NCBI GenBank assembly: GCA_036768485.1
Contig: JAVLUZ010000145.1
Location: 21,392,706-21,456,705, forward strand
Direction: 5' to 3'
Source of the DNA: Mermis nigrescens
Lineage: Eukaryota > Nematoda > Enoplea > Mermithida > Mermithidae
Length of the DNA: 64,000 nucleotides
The position numbers were made by a program, and so were the translations under genes. Of this stretch, positions 1 through 14,200 are shown piece after piece. The notes beneath the pieces are model-generated. The model was not told the DNA's origin, did not search any database, and was given only the letters and a program-made list of their open reading frames with translations. The first letter of the stretch is position 1. Every line of letters starts with the position of its first letter.

Positions 1-549
1 GCTGTTTCTGCTGTTGAAATTGTTTTGAAACCTACATGAACAGAAAATGGCCTCCAGGTCGCCTACAAAAAGTACAAATGAATGTCATTAATAGGTATCA
101 TCCGGCGCGTAGCGCTGGAAAAATTTGAGAAATTATGGTCACTGACGGCCAAAAATCATTGCAAATTGCATATCCATTCTTTAATCGCCAAATATTTTTG
201 ACCAATGGGGGCGGCCGCTCCCCCGCTCCCTGAAATCCGCCCCTGATTGCCAAATGTCTTTTATGTGTGGTTTTTCAATCATTTGTGAGATCAGAATACG
301 ATTTTTAAATTAATATTGATGTCCCGAAAATTTACCTATAGACTAGGTGGATTGAAGTGCATCAGAGCCTACTTTTTAATTTTTTATTCCTTGCGGTGAA
401 CTAATTTAGAGCATTGGCGTTTTTGATTTTACCGATTTTCAAATTGCCAATTTCGTTTCATTGTAGTAAGCTATTCTTTATATTATGATTCGAAAATTTT
501 GGAATAGACTCGAAGGCTATTTTTCATCGACATTAGGGGCTTAATGCGC

Positions 550-922
550 AGCATGGGAAATCTGGGGGTAAAACCATTCTAAAGTTCCTTATTTGGACTA
601 AAAAACCGTATACGCGTCGAAAACATCATTTTTGGTATTTCTGATGATGCTCCATTTTTTTAGAATGTAAAACATAAAAAAGTTAGAAAAAATATCCAAA
701 ATACGAGTAGATTGAGGAAAATATATAAGCAAACAGTGAGTACAAATAAGGCGCGAAGCGCCAAAAATGTAAACGTTTGAGCAAACAGATTGCTGAAATC
801 TCTTAATGTAGCCTTTTCTACGATTTTTGTTGAAAATAGCAAATTCTTATGGATGAAAATATTTTTGCGAGGGTAAAAACTTTCTTGGGATGAAAACCTT
901 CCAAACTCTCCCATGATCATGT
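550..922 (-). repeat. GATCATG/TCTGGGGG repeat family copy
   Basis: GCATGGGAAATCTGGGGG at the left and CCCATGATCATG at the right. The interior has GAATGTAAAACATAAAAA, a GGCGCGAAGCGCC hairpin and a GTTTGAGCAAAC stretch. The same order recurs at 7091-7470, 13665-13985, 48033-48440 and, reversed, at 19676-19975. Confidence 0.55.
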
Positions 923-1458
923 CTGTACGATTATTACTGCATTGCGTGTCTCAAAAAACACGGTTTTTAAAAGTCGGAAGATATCACTAAATGTGTCTCT
1001 TCCCTTAAAGATTATTCTGAGAAAATTAATGGACAATTCATTTAAATTCATTAATTTATTTAAATAGACATTACTAAATTTTTTCCAGTCTACCTAATTT
1101 TGCTGCTTTTAAGCTCGTTGAATTAATGGCAATGTACATAAAGAGAAAGAGAAAATTAATTGCTTTTATGAAATACATACATACATATGTGCGTGCATCA
1201 CAAATGGTTTGGTACGATTAGCTGCGTGACTATTTGGAATCTCCTAAAATTTTTGTTAACATAATTGAGGGACATATACGTATAAGATCGTCTTGCTTAA
1301 ACGACAATCAGCTAAACCTCGTAACAGAATTTACAATTCGATTTATTTAACGTTAATTTCATATAGCTAATGCATTTTATGTGTCTTACTGTAACATAAC
1401 CTTATCAGTCAGCATTTGTTGAATATACATAGGCTAACTGCTCTATGATACATAGCTT

Positions 1459-2051
1459 CAGGGCCGTATTCAGGGAGGGCGTGGGGGCCGACCCCCGGAA
1501 ATTTAAAATAATTTTTGAAACACACAAGGGTCCCTTAGAAGAAAAAGTGAAAAATTTTTAAACTTGGTTCAAAACACCACCAAAACATATTTTCAGCGTA
1601 CTTTTGAGCTAATTAACTCAAAATTTTTCAGCGCTTCGCGCCCTATTTATCGTTTATGTATAGTTTTTGTGTTCTAGCCCGCCTAAAACCTCGCAAATTT
1701 GAGTTAGTCGTGTAGAACATGTCAAATTTTTCGGCTCTGCGCGCCGAATCATTCATTTTCTGTATTGTTTTTCTTTATAAATGATAAAGATTAATTCAGG
1801 GACAAGTTAGGAAATTATTCGTTGATTGAATGATGAGAAATCAGATGTGTAGATTCTTTAAACGATAGATCTGTGTAATATGAGTATGGAGTAGAGTGAA
1901 AAATTTGTAAAATTTTTCTTGAAATTTTTTAACCACTGCATAGAGCTCGTTGAGATATGCTCAAAAATGCCCTTATTTTTGCCCATCTCTCAATGGTTCT
2001 CGAGATATTTAACCTCAAAATTTTCGCTCCCTAATTCTGGATATGGGCCTA
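1459..2051 (+). mobile_element. hAT-type non-autonomous element, CAGGGCCGTATTC family
   Basis: Starts CAGGGCCGTATTCAGGG and ends TCTGGATATGGGCCTA (imperfect inverted ends). The 8-bp duplication CATAGCTT is perfect (1451-1458 and 2052-2059). The right duplication lies in the polypyrimidine region of COPB1 exon A. Confidence 0.85.
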
Positions 2052-2085
2052 CATAGCTTTAAAACGTTTTAAATATATTTTCAAG

Positions 2086-2290
2086 TGACACAAATGATTT
2101 GGCTTCGGGAGATGTGCTACTATTCGTCCGGGAAGCCATTCAGCGGTTGCCTGATTTGCGGCCAGTCATTTTGTGTCAGCTAATGGATGTCTTCCCTCAA
2201 ATTCGTAGTCTGAAGACCTTTCGCTCGGCCCTTTGGATTCTTGGCGAGTATTGTTCTACGCTGGATGATATTCAAAGTGCCATGACTCTT
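2086..2290 (+). CDS. COPB1: COPB1 exon A (end of the solenoid)
   Basis: Acceptor TTTTCAAG ends at 2085 and donor GTAAGT begins at 2291. The exon begins with the last base of a split codon and ends in phase 0. It encodes a solenoid stretch containing [18 protein letters not shown] and [10 protein letters not shown]. An inserted element (1459-2051) ends only about 34 bp before this acceptor. Confidence 0.95.
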
Positions 2291-5200
2291 GTAAGTAAAG
2301 AAAAAATATTTACTACGTACGGCGAGTGTGTACCGTACATGATCTTAGGGGTGTTGGGTGGGGGTTTCACCCCCCCGAAATTTTTCAACAATTTCCCCAG
2401 AATTTGCGATTTTTTCAATATCATTTGACAGTGCATAAATACATACTGAAAAATAACGGGGAACGACCTCATTTACGTGCCCCTTACGTACTAACTGCGT
2501 ATTCTTTCTGTACCGCTACATATTAGAAATAAAAAGTTATAAATAACGCGCAGTAGGAGCAGCCAATATTAAAAAAGGAGAAAGCAAAATAATGGCATAT
2601 AAATGACAAGAACGGACAACTGATCAAAATGAGATGCTTTAATGCAATGTGTTCTGCATTGGCTTAGATTTTCACGGCTTTAGAAACAGAAATTTTTAAA
2701 ATATTAAAATTTTCCAATTTCATCAGTACATCATGATGATAATGATGAGGAAATTTTTTGTGCTAGTCTTACAATCTTTTGTTTCAGTTAGTCAAGAAAG
2801 TCTCTAAATTTCGTTGCAGATTAGAGTTCATCCGTACATGTATGCAAAATATGCAAGTTTTGGATACCTGCCAACTTTTTACCTGTGCAGAGAAAACGTT
2901 GCCCTTATAATGACCCGTATTCAGGGGGGGCCGGAGGGCCGCCTTCTGAAATGTAAAGAATTTTTTGTTTCTCACAAGGGTCACCCAAAGGGAAAAATAG
3001 AAAGCTCCTGAAGTACGTCTAAAACATCGCCAAAACGGATTTTAGCGTACTTTTGAACCAGTAAACGCAAAATTTTCCGAAGCTTCACGCGGCATTTATT
3101 GCTTATGTATAGTTTTGTCTTCTAATCGCTCGAAATCACTCAAATCTGAGTTTGACATGAAAAGCATGCCAATTTTTTCTGGTGCTGAGCGCCGGATTCA
3201 TCGTTCGTTTAGGTCACGGTTTTTTGAATTCGGCAAAGATTTTTCCCTATGTACAAAGAGTTTTGGGGACCGTCTTTGTACATGTACAAAGATTTTTGGG
3301 AAGACAAAAACTGCAAAAAAGGTTTGAAATTTGCAAGAATTTTCGGCGCTTCGCGCCGAAATGACTAGTTGTGTGTTCTATATATCTTTATAATGTCATA
3401 AATTGCATTTTGAAAGAAAAAATGGCAAATTTCGCACTTTTGAGACTATTAGTGATTTCTGCCCTCACAAACCCTGAAATTAGCTAAATACACTACCAAA
3501 GGTCGAATAACTGTGCTTTTGCCACATCAAAATCGCTACTGTACCATATTATAGTACCCAAAAATTTGTGTGTACAAAATGTACAAAGACGTTCGGAACC
3601 ATCTTTGTACATGTACAAACGGACCTTTTACAAAAAAACCACTAGCTCAGGTACAGTTTTTGCCTTCTAGCCCATTCCAAACAGCTCAAATCTGAATTAT
3701 GGCATGGAGATCATAAGAGATGGACCGCATCCAAAATTTTCAAAATTTCGGATCCGGGTCCGGATCTTAGTCTTTCAAAGTTTCGGGTCCGGGTCCAAAT
3801 CCGGATCTCAACAAATTAAAATTTCGGGTCCGGATCCGGATCTTTTACCTTAGACCCGACCGGGTCGGGTCCGATCCGGGTCCAAAGGTACCCTAAACTG
3901 TGCAATAATTATATATATCTGCTGTTATATTACATTATCATATTCATTGTTTTCAGATAAGATGGGGCTGGGGCTGGTAACAGTTTTTTTGTACAAGGTC
4001 CGTTTGTACATGTATAAAGATGATCCCCAAAAGTCTTTGTACATTTTATACATGCAAATTTTTGTGTACTATAATATAGTACAGTAGCAATTTTAGTGTG
4101 GTAAAATAGAGTTTTTGATCTTTGGTAGCGTATTTTAGCTAATTTCTGGGTTTCTGACGCCAAAAATTACTGAAACTTGTCTCAAAACGGCGCCGAAACG
4201 CCGAAATTTTTGACATTTTTCTATTCTAGAATGCAAATTCTGCCATTTAAACATATATAGGACAAAGAAGTACTCATTTTGGCGCGAAGCGCCATAAAAT
4301 TTTTGCGAATTTCAGACCTTTTTTGCAATTTTTGTCTTCCCAAAAATCTTTGTAATTGTACAAAGACGGTTCCGAAAAGTCTTTGTACATCGGTAAAAAT
4401 CTTTGCCGAGTGCAAAAAAACAACACTGGGTAACATGATCAAAAATTATTAATATAAAATGAATAATGCTGTTCAAAAGAAGGTTAAGCTAGCTTTGATC
4501 CTATTGGCTCATGATAAATGGGTTTGCATGATGTATGGACATAGCTCATTAAAACGTTTTTTTCGAAAGTTCATGAAGTGAAACTATGATGACTTAACAA
4601 CTTTGTTCTTTTAAGACAATGAAATAAATTAAAGGCTACATTTGCATATTCTATCTGGTTTAATGCTGCTCGACTAAATCAATTCTTATCATGAAAGTTT
4701 CTTTCAATTTTTCAATACTTGTAGGATAAGCTATTTCGAATCTCATCATGTCAAAAGTCAGCCTTCGAGCGTCACTCTGCCATCATGATTAATACTCTAT
4801 TTGAATAGATGCAAATAAAAATATGCAAAATATTTTCGCTCCAAAATCCGCGCTTCTATGTTTATTCTCGAAAACAGTTAATCTCAATAGAAAATACGTG
4901 ACATATAATACCGCATAAATAAAAGAAAATACAAAAAGATAATAGATTTAAATGGTAATTGCGACAGCCTAGGTCCGCCGGCTCGACGCCATCCACGTAA
5001 TGTTATAATGTTTAAACACTACAGTTGTATGCCATAAACCACATCGCTACGTCTAATTTGAATAAAATTCAGGAAAAAACATTCATCAGTCCGATTTGTT
5101 AAACCTCCCTCACTCACTGCTATATAAACCCTCGCGCAAGCATATTTCAATTTTCCAACCAGCAATTTTTGGGATTAAATACTTATTTCTCAGTTTACTC

Positions 5201-8200
5201 AGAATACAGTTTGACTCGGTTCCTAAAAATTCATAATTTTCGGGTCCGGGTCCGGATATTTACATTTGAAAATTTCGGGTACGGGTCCGGCTCTTTACTA
5301 GGGATCGACCGGAGCTCCGGCTCCGGCTCCTTCGGCCATTTTTTGGTCCTCCGGCCTCCGGCGGCCGGAGGTTCAAAAAGGGGCCGGAGGCCGGAGGTTT
5401 TTTGAACCGAATCATTCAATGCTTTAACGCTCTTCTTTTCTTTTGAAGCTTAGCACTCAGATTGCCTATTTTGTGAATTTGTACAAACACAGGTTTAATA
5501 AGTGAAGCTGTGAATGTGAACACTAATGTGGCATTGTGAATGCACCATTGGTGAAATATTATATCATATATTTTGCTTAATAATGAACGAGAATATTTTA
5601 GATTGCAAAGCGAGCCGAGTCCGCGTTAATTCAGCGCACAAATGGATATAAATCTCTTTCGAGTGACAAAATAACAAACTTGGTGCGACGTAGTCTGCTC
5701 ACTTACTTTTTGAGCTATTACAGATTGTAGATATAAGTACATACAGACACATTGCTAAGCTCTTTATGCTATGTTCATTTGGGTACTTTTCGAGTATAAG
5801 TGCATCCAGACAATAAGGGCAAGCGAGAAAGCGGTGAGATTGGAGCTAAAAATAGAAATATGCTAATTAAATGATTTTTTCGATTACCCAACCGCCGCTG
5901 CCAGACCAGTCATTTGAGAACATGTGTAATAGGTGAGGAGAGAACTAGTAGAACGTTATTGCATGTTAGTCTTCTTGATTTTCGCATAGCTCGATTAAAT
6001 AGGTACATTATGGAATGAATAATAAATTTCATACGTTATGTAGTTTGCGTTGAAAACCAACCTGATTCACTGATATATCTGCATTTCGCACGTTTATCAA
6101 TTTTCGGAAGTGGCTTGACTAGCAACAGATCACAGAACTAATTTAATTAATATGGTCGCAATATTTTAGTACATATAAATGCATGGCTAGACAATAAACA
6201 TTCACTTCTACAGATCTTTTACTTATCCATGAGCAATGTATTTATACAAACCTATATACTGTACATCATATGAATTATATTTACGGCTTGTGAAAATTCT
6301 AGTTCACTGAAAATTCTAAGTTCACCTCCGGCCTTCGGCCTCCGGCTCCGGCCGGAGCCGGAGGTGACGATGGCCGGAGCTCCGGCTCCGGCCCGGAGGA
6401 AAAAATGGACCTCCGGTCGATCCCTACTCTTTACTTCTGAAAATTTCGGGTCCGGATCCAAAAAAATCGTCCGATAGTGCCGGATCCGGGTCCGGATACT
6501 TGGACCCGGTCATCCCTAGAGATCATGTAAGTTTTCTCTAGTGCTTCGCGTTAAATTTATTGTTTATCAAAATTTTTTGCCTTCTAGCCCGCTCAAGGCC
6601 ACCCAAATTTGACCTAGACACGTAAAAAATGTCAAATTTATTTCAGCACGTCGCGCCGAATTGTTTCTGTATTTTTTGTCTTTGTAAAGCGCTAGGATTA
6701 AATACGAGACAGAATCTAAGATATTGTTCGTCGAATGATTGACGATAATCAGTTGTGCATGCAGATAGTTTAAACTATAAATTTGTTGTATATCAATATG
6801 AAATGAAGTTCGAATGTTTTTGAAAATTTCCTTCATCATTGGGTAGAGCTCGCCGAGATACGCTTAAAATTGCCTTTATTTCTGCCTACATATCTTCTAA
6901 TTGTTCTCGAGATATCTGACCTTTAAATTTTCGCCCCCTCCCAAATAAAATCCTGGATACGGGCTTGCCCTATTTCAACCTTCTAACAAACAAGCTCTTC
7001 AGTGACCAACCAACCAACCTCAACAAAAGGGGTCCCGGTACCCACAGAACTAAGAACCATTACCCAGATATGGTCGGTCCTGGACATGCATGGCATAGGA
7101 ACTCTGGGGGGTGGGGATGAAATTTTAAGGTGCTTTTTTGTGTCCAAAAATGGTGGGAATGCGTCAGAAAGATCGCTTTTCGGTGTTTCTGACGATGCTC
7201 TATCTTTCTAGAGCATAAAAGCGTTTAAAAATTTCGAAAAAATCAAAAAAACGGAACAAATCGAACAAAATATAGTGAAAATATGGGTATATGGCGCGAA
7301 GCGCCGAAATTTGACACTTTTGAGCATATAGCTAGCTAAAAACAGTTAGAAAAGCACCAAATTTTTTCAAGAAATTTTTTGGAAACTTTCAAAGAATCAC
7401 GGAATTCTGGGGGTGAGTGAAAATTTTTTTCTTAGTGGTGAACCCCCCCCCTTCTCCCCGAGGTCATGGTATGGTCGGTTCTTTTGCAAAAAAGTTTGTA
7501 TCGGCAGATTCGTCAATCGCTCGACGAGCTGCCTTTGGTCGACGACGAGTTCCGATTGGCGGCGGCCAACGATTCCGCCGCCGCCGACGATCGTCAGGCG
7601 CCGCCGTTGACCAACAACGTCGGAGGCGCCGTTGCCGACGACGTCGCCGCAAAAACGCCGTCGACGGCGGCCGTCATAAAACGTCTGGTGACGGCCGACG
7701 GCACTTACGCGACTCAGTCGGCGCTGAGCGTCGCGGTGGCGGCGACCGGTGCCGGCGCGTCTTCGAATTCGTCTTCCGACAAATCGACTCTGCGCAAATT
7801 CTTGCTCGACGGCGAATTTTTCACCGGCGCTTCGTTGGGCGCCGTGCTTTGTAAGCTGGCGACGCGATTTCAGTTAGCCATGGGCGACGAAGCTTCGGCT
7901 AAGCTGGTACTTTTTTCTTAGTTGTTGTGCACTTCGCGGTTCAAAATTTTTATGACATTAGTAGTCGGCCGCATAGGTGGGCGGCACTAAAATTGGGGGG
8001 GTGTGCAAGATTTTTAAAAAATCAAAAAATGGCCTTAACATTGGTGGTATGGCGCAAAAACACCATTTTTCAACGTTTCTAATCGAGCGCTATTCATTTG
8101 CATCAAAAACTTGCGAGAAAAAAAACAAAAAAAAATAAAAATTGGATTCCGGGGGGTATTTTGGATTCTCGGGGATTGCAGACCCCCAACCCCCCCTCAC

Positions 8201-11200
8201 GCCCGGGTGTTATCGGCCGGCAAACATTCACTGCAAAGTATGAGAATTCTGGCGGGGATTGTAAAAATCTTTTTCAGCCTATATTTTTGGACTCAGAAAC
8301 GATGGGTATGCGTCAAAAGCACCATTTTTTCTCGTTTCTTATCATGTTCTTCCATTTTAGCGTATGAAAACGTAAAAAGATTAGAAAAATGTGAAAAAAG
8401 TTAGTAAATTGAACAAATTTATTTTCATACGTTGAAGTACATTTCATAAGTTTTTGCTGAAAATAATGAAATATTGGACAGCATAAGCACCTTTTCACGC
8501 TGTTTCTTGAAAATGTGGCATAAAATCAACATTTAATGGGATTCGGGGCAATGTTTGAGTGTATAATAAAATAACAGTGGATGCTTCTTCTCTATTCAAT
8601 TCCAAATATCGCGTTCACTCACACCATAGATACACAAGGTCAGGTTGCCAAGGAGGAGTAAAATCGAGATTTAGGGGACAGTGAGGGCTAAAATCCATGA
8701 TTTTTACTCCTGTAAATTGCGTTTTTGACTATTTTTAAGTCAAAATCGCTGAAATATACATTATTTTTGGCCCACACTGTTCGAAAGTTCCTATGTATGT
8801 AACTTTTGGACCCTTCACCGGGTTACTCTCACCCCTTCCTATCTGCGCGCATGGTTCACCCATATCAATCATTGGACATTGAAGTTTAAATTCAACTTTA
8901 CACTATGCATAATACATATAATAGTGGCATGGGAGATCCCTTCACCCAAAGTCGGTCGTCCCCCATCCTCCAAAGTTTGAAGGATTTTGACCCCTCATAT
9001 TTGTGGCGAAAATGCGATTTTTGACTATTCCGTTACACGTATGATGTACATTGAAAATGCGCCCTGACCATGTCCTTCTACGCCTATTATGTACAATGTA
9101 CGTGACATCAGATTTGTTGCACATATCCGGAAATATTAAATGCCGAGGGGTATATTTATTGGACCTTTCTTTGTATAAATTTGTTTACTTGGTGACTTTT
9201 CGCGTTTATGCGTTTTAGAGTTTTAATTTAACAAAAATATGCAGAAAGTGGCCCATTTCTCGGCCGAATGTATGTACGTCATAGCATGCATAATTCATCT
9301 GGGCAAATCTGGCCTGCCCAAAACGCCAATCACCGAAGATGACGTGGATCGCCTGTGCTGCAGCCTACGTTGTTTGGGACAAGCTTTTCCGTTGGGTTGC
9401 CAAATTTTCGCCGAAAAATGCCGCCAAACGTTGAATCGAATGTTAGACGCTAAAAAATCCTACGACGAAACGGCAATAAACACATTATCCGATTTGAATG
9501 GCGTCAGTTGTAAAAAGCATGCCATTCAAACCGACGACCCGGTACCTTTCGGTCAGCTATTGACTAAGATGGAAGCGGGCCTTGGTGAGTATATGGCGAA
9601 TATCATCTCTCCTCGTCCGTCATGTCGCGTAAGAACGCGACTTGCTACTACAGTAATCTATTGACACCTGATGCGCATGTTAGAACTCTACGGATTCAAC
9701 GCATATAACGAAGAGACATAACACCTGAAGGGAACCGATCCGAGCTCAGCACGTAAAACTTTTAAGTGAGGAGTCAGCGCTGATAAAGGCTATTGGGTTC
9801 GTCCCATAGCACCGGTTTTGTATACGTGTATGCGCGTCAATATATTCGCTGCACGGCTCGCATAAGACAGCTCAGTCCGAGCTGGTGACTATACAACGAA
9901 CACATGGTCAGCCGTCTGCCTGTTAAGTTAATTAAGTGCATATTAATCTAAAAGTATAGTACCTATTATTATAAAGGGCTCGGCAGACGTGCAAATAGGC
10001 ACGCGGAGTAAGCTAATATGAAAAAGTATATTATAATATTACGATTATTATATATTGACCACTACCGGGCGTGACGGTCGTCTTGGGATTTGTAAATTTG
10101 AATAAGCTCAAAGTGTTGGCTGAGCAAAATATTAGTTCTAAATAATGCATATTATATAACATTTACCATGTCAAAAGGAAAAGAAATGAATGAATTACAT
10201 ATTGTATGTAAAGGCCCGTGTCCAGGATCCGGTCAGGGCAAGGGGCGGACCCAACATAAATTGGTCCATATCTCGGAAAATTCGTCGAAATAGCTCCCAA
10301 AAATAGCATTTTCCAACGTTTTCCGACATCGTTAAGTTAACGAAATTCGAACTTCTTTTAAAAAAATTCTTTCACTCTAAAGGCTATTAAAAAAGTGATT
10401 GCTAGGTCGCGCTTGGGCCAAAACGATGGAAAATACTTCACGGAAATTTGAAGATCTCACATCAAAGACATTCGATTTTCCCATCTTTCCGTGCATTATA
10501 TTACCTTTACGGCCCTGGGTATGTACGTATATGCAGGCACGTATCTCTGGGGGAATGGGGGATTTGTACCCTCCAAAATTCAGAAAAATCGGAAAAATAA
10601 ACGGTATTTTGTGCTATTCTTGGCTTTTTTGGGCTTAGTCCACCCCAAAAAAATTTGGTGTTGGTCCCCCTTCCCAAAATAGGACGACCAGCTACGTGCC
10701 TGCGCATATGTGACTGAAAATTTAGTGATCGCCATTCAAAGTAATCCAAATTTATTGAACTTAGGTTGCAGTTACAAAATATACATGGGTTCTCCTATAA
10801 TTTCCTTCCTGTCCATGTAATGCATTATATCTAATGCATGCTTATGTGTGGTTACAATTAGAGCTGTGCCGGGGCCAGGCCCCGGTCCCCGGCCCCGGCG
10901 CCGGGGCCTAGGCCCCGGCCCCGGGCCGGTGTCAGGCTGGCCCCGGCACCGGGGCCGGGGCCAATGTTAGAGTTGATAATAATGTAGAAAATTGATAATG
11001 TTTTGGGCAGATTTACCTTCAAACTCAATTTCAAGCAAACCACAGATCTTGCTAATTCAAATCTTTATTTCACTATGTCAGATTGGTGCAAATTTCTAGT
11101 TAATAATCAAAATTGACATATTTTAAATTGCAATTCATATAGACGAGCATTTCCAGCTTGCTTGGTAGCAGACAGCTACGTCTATCAGAACAAATAGAAT

Positions 11201-14200
11201 AATAAGCCTAAAAAAGTGCAAAGTAAAGCACATTGAAAAACGCATCCAAGTCAGAGGAGTTAAATCCATACATGGGCAGCTCGAAAATTCTAGGGGGTCC
11301 AACATTTTTCAAAGTCAAAAAGTGCCTGATAATATATGGTAGAGCGAAAAAAACACCGTTTTCTCGCGTCTCTCAATGAGCTATCCATTAGCATCAAAAA
11401 ACCGCAGAAAAACAAAAAATTGTGAAAATCAATTTCTGGGGGGTCTAGCGGATTTTGGGGGGGGAGAATGAGAATTCTGGGGGTCTGGATCCCCCGATGC
11501 CCATGTTCTGTTATATCTTGTAATCCGAGCAAATATTAACGCTTGACGTGCATATCTACAAGCAAGAATATATGCATAGGTACATATAAGGGGTAGGGCA
11601 GGGTCGTACTATGAGTATGGTAAAGCACGCTATTATTGGCCCCGGCCAGGCCCCGGCCCCGGCCCCGGCAAAAAAGGCGGCCCCGGCACAGCTCTAGTTA
11701 CAATCATACGTACATGATCTTGTAGAGTTTATATCCGAAAAAAATTCCACTTTCCCTGCCAGAATTCGCGATTCTCCAAAAGTTTCCTAGAAAGTCGTAG
11801 AAAATGTGCTTTTTTTAAAGCGTTTTTACCTAACTGCTTGCTCAAAAGTGTACAATTTCGGGTGATTCGCGCCTAATACTCATTTTCAGACTATATTTTG
11901 TTCAATTTGTTCGACTTGTTCTCATTCTTTTCAAAATTTCTTCATGTTTTTATGCTCTAGAAAGATAGAGCATCGTCAGATACACCGAAACGCGATGCGC
12001 TTCAAAATTCCCTTTCTTTCTTCCCTCTACCAGAATTCCCACTCTGTGCACGTCTGGACAGAACTCTTAATTTTGTATTTGGGTATGCATACCCCTACCG
12101 AGAAACCAAAAAACCCCCTTAGAATTCGATTTTTGAATTTTTTTTGTTTTTTTTTGCAATTTTTTGATGCCAATGGATAGTGCTCGATGAGAAACGTTGA
12201 AAAATGGTGTTTTTTCGCCATGCCACTATTTTAAGGCCATATTTTTACCTTTGAAAAATCTTGCACCCCCCCCACTTCAGAATTTTGGTGCCGCCCACCT
12301 TTGTGGAAGACTTTTTAGATTTTGTTTTTCCTTTCATATTTTTCTTATTTAATCTTTTCAGGGAACGGAATGGAAAACTTGTTCGACCTTAGCCTAAGCC
12401 AAGCTTTGGGAGTCGATAGAAAAGCGAAAAAATTCGACCTGTCTTCGTCTAAATTAGGTCAAGTGAATCAATTGTCCGGCTTTTCGGACCCGGTCTACGC
12501 CGAATGTTACGTCAACGTCAATCAGTACGACATTGTTTTGGATGTTTTGATCGTCAATCAAACGGCTGATACGTTAGAAAATCTGTGTCTCGAGTTGGCC
12601 ACTTTGGGCGATTTGAGGTTAGAAACAGTGTTTTGTTTTTCGTACAAGGTCCGTTTGTACATGTACGAAGATGGTCCCCAAAAGTCTTTGTACATTTTGT
12701 ACACACAAATTTTTGGGTACTATGTGTAATATGGTACAGTAGCGATTTTAGTGTGGTAAAAACAGAGTTCTTCGACTTTTGGTAGTGTATTTTAGCTAAT
12801 TTCTGGGTCTCTAAGGGCAAAAATCACTAAGAATCGTCTTAAAACGGCGCGAAGTGCCGAAAAATTTGACATTTTTCCTTTTGAAATGCAATTTCTGCCA
12901 TTATAAAGATACATAGAACACATAATTAGAACTTTTTTGCAATTCTTTTCTTCCCAAAAATCTTTGTACATGTACAAAGACGGTCCCGAAAAGTCTTTGT
13001 ATCGGGAAAAATCTTTGCCGAGTACAAATAACACTGGTTAGAAATAATTTTTACTGTTTTATTTTGTGTTCTCCCTTCCAGGCATACCTTGGCAATGGCT
13101 GACGGTTCGCCCCATCCAACTTCCAGCCAAAAGGGTGGGTGGGTCCGTAGACCATGAAAAAGGTGGGTCCGTGCCTGAAAAAGGTGGGTCGTTCAGCTTA
13201 ATCAGTGGGTCAGTCACTGAAAAAGGTGGTGTGTGTCGAACAGTGTAATAAGATGGTTCCTGTGCATGTTTTGCAAACTGATCATGCTATAGTGTATCTA
13301 GCATTTCCTTAAATTATCTCCAAAAATTTTCTCCCTGTACAAAACATAGGTGACTCCTTCGCCCCGTCCAACTTTTTGTTCGGCCCGTCCTGGTGATGGG
13401 CCGATACGGGGCATTGCCCAGGTGTGCTTTCAGGTATACCGTACATGTAACAGGGGGTTCGGGAATCCCCTCCCAAAATCGAACGTCCCCCCATCCCCTC
13501 AAAGTCAGAAAATTTTTGACCTCTCCCGATTTTTTGGAAAAAATTGCATTTTTCGGTCATTTTCACGTGTTTTTTGGCACCTTTGGCCAGAAATTATAGG
13601 TCATTTAAGCCGTTACATGTATGTGGTATTCAGCTGGAGGCACCTTCGAATGCATAAGTAAAGCCCAAACGTGGGTGGTACACAGTATGGTAGTTCTGGG
13701 GAGGGGTGAAATTTTTAAGTGTACTTTTTGGGCCTAAAGCAGAAAACATTTAAAAAATCAATCCGATAAGAAATCCAAAAAATTCGAACAAATCGAACAA
13801 AATTTAGTCGAAAAATCAGTATGATGCGAAGCGCCGAATATTTGACGCTTCTGATCAAATATGTATGTAGATGGCTATAAACGCTTAAATAAGCACCTTT
13901 TCAACGGTTTTTTTCAGAAAATTTCGGAAGCTTTTGAAAAATCGCGAATTTTGGTGGGGGGCTGAATAGCCCCCATGATCATGTGTGAGGAAAAATCGCA
14001 ATCTTTAATGTTTTTTTAATCCTTCACGTCTGATTCGTTTGTTATAAAACGAAACTTATTGATTTCCTCTTTCGTGGTGCACTTTTTAATCTTTTAGATA
14101 CTTTGCTTTTAAATTTAAGCTTCGAATAATTGTGAATCTTACGTCTTATTCAATGTGAATAGGCCCTTTCTTTTGTCAAATAAACCTTTAAAATTGACAA

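Noticed and set aside
7417..7854. Arg-rich open frames overlapping COPB1 exon B in other frames
   Set aside because: They are shadows of the GC-rich Ala/Asp codons of the real exon.
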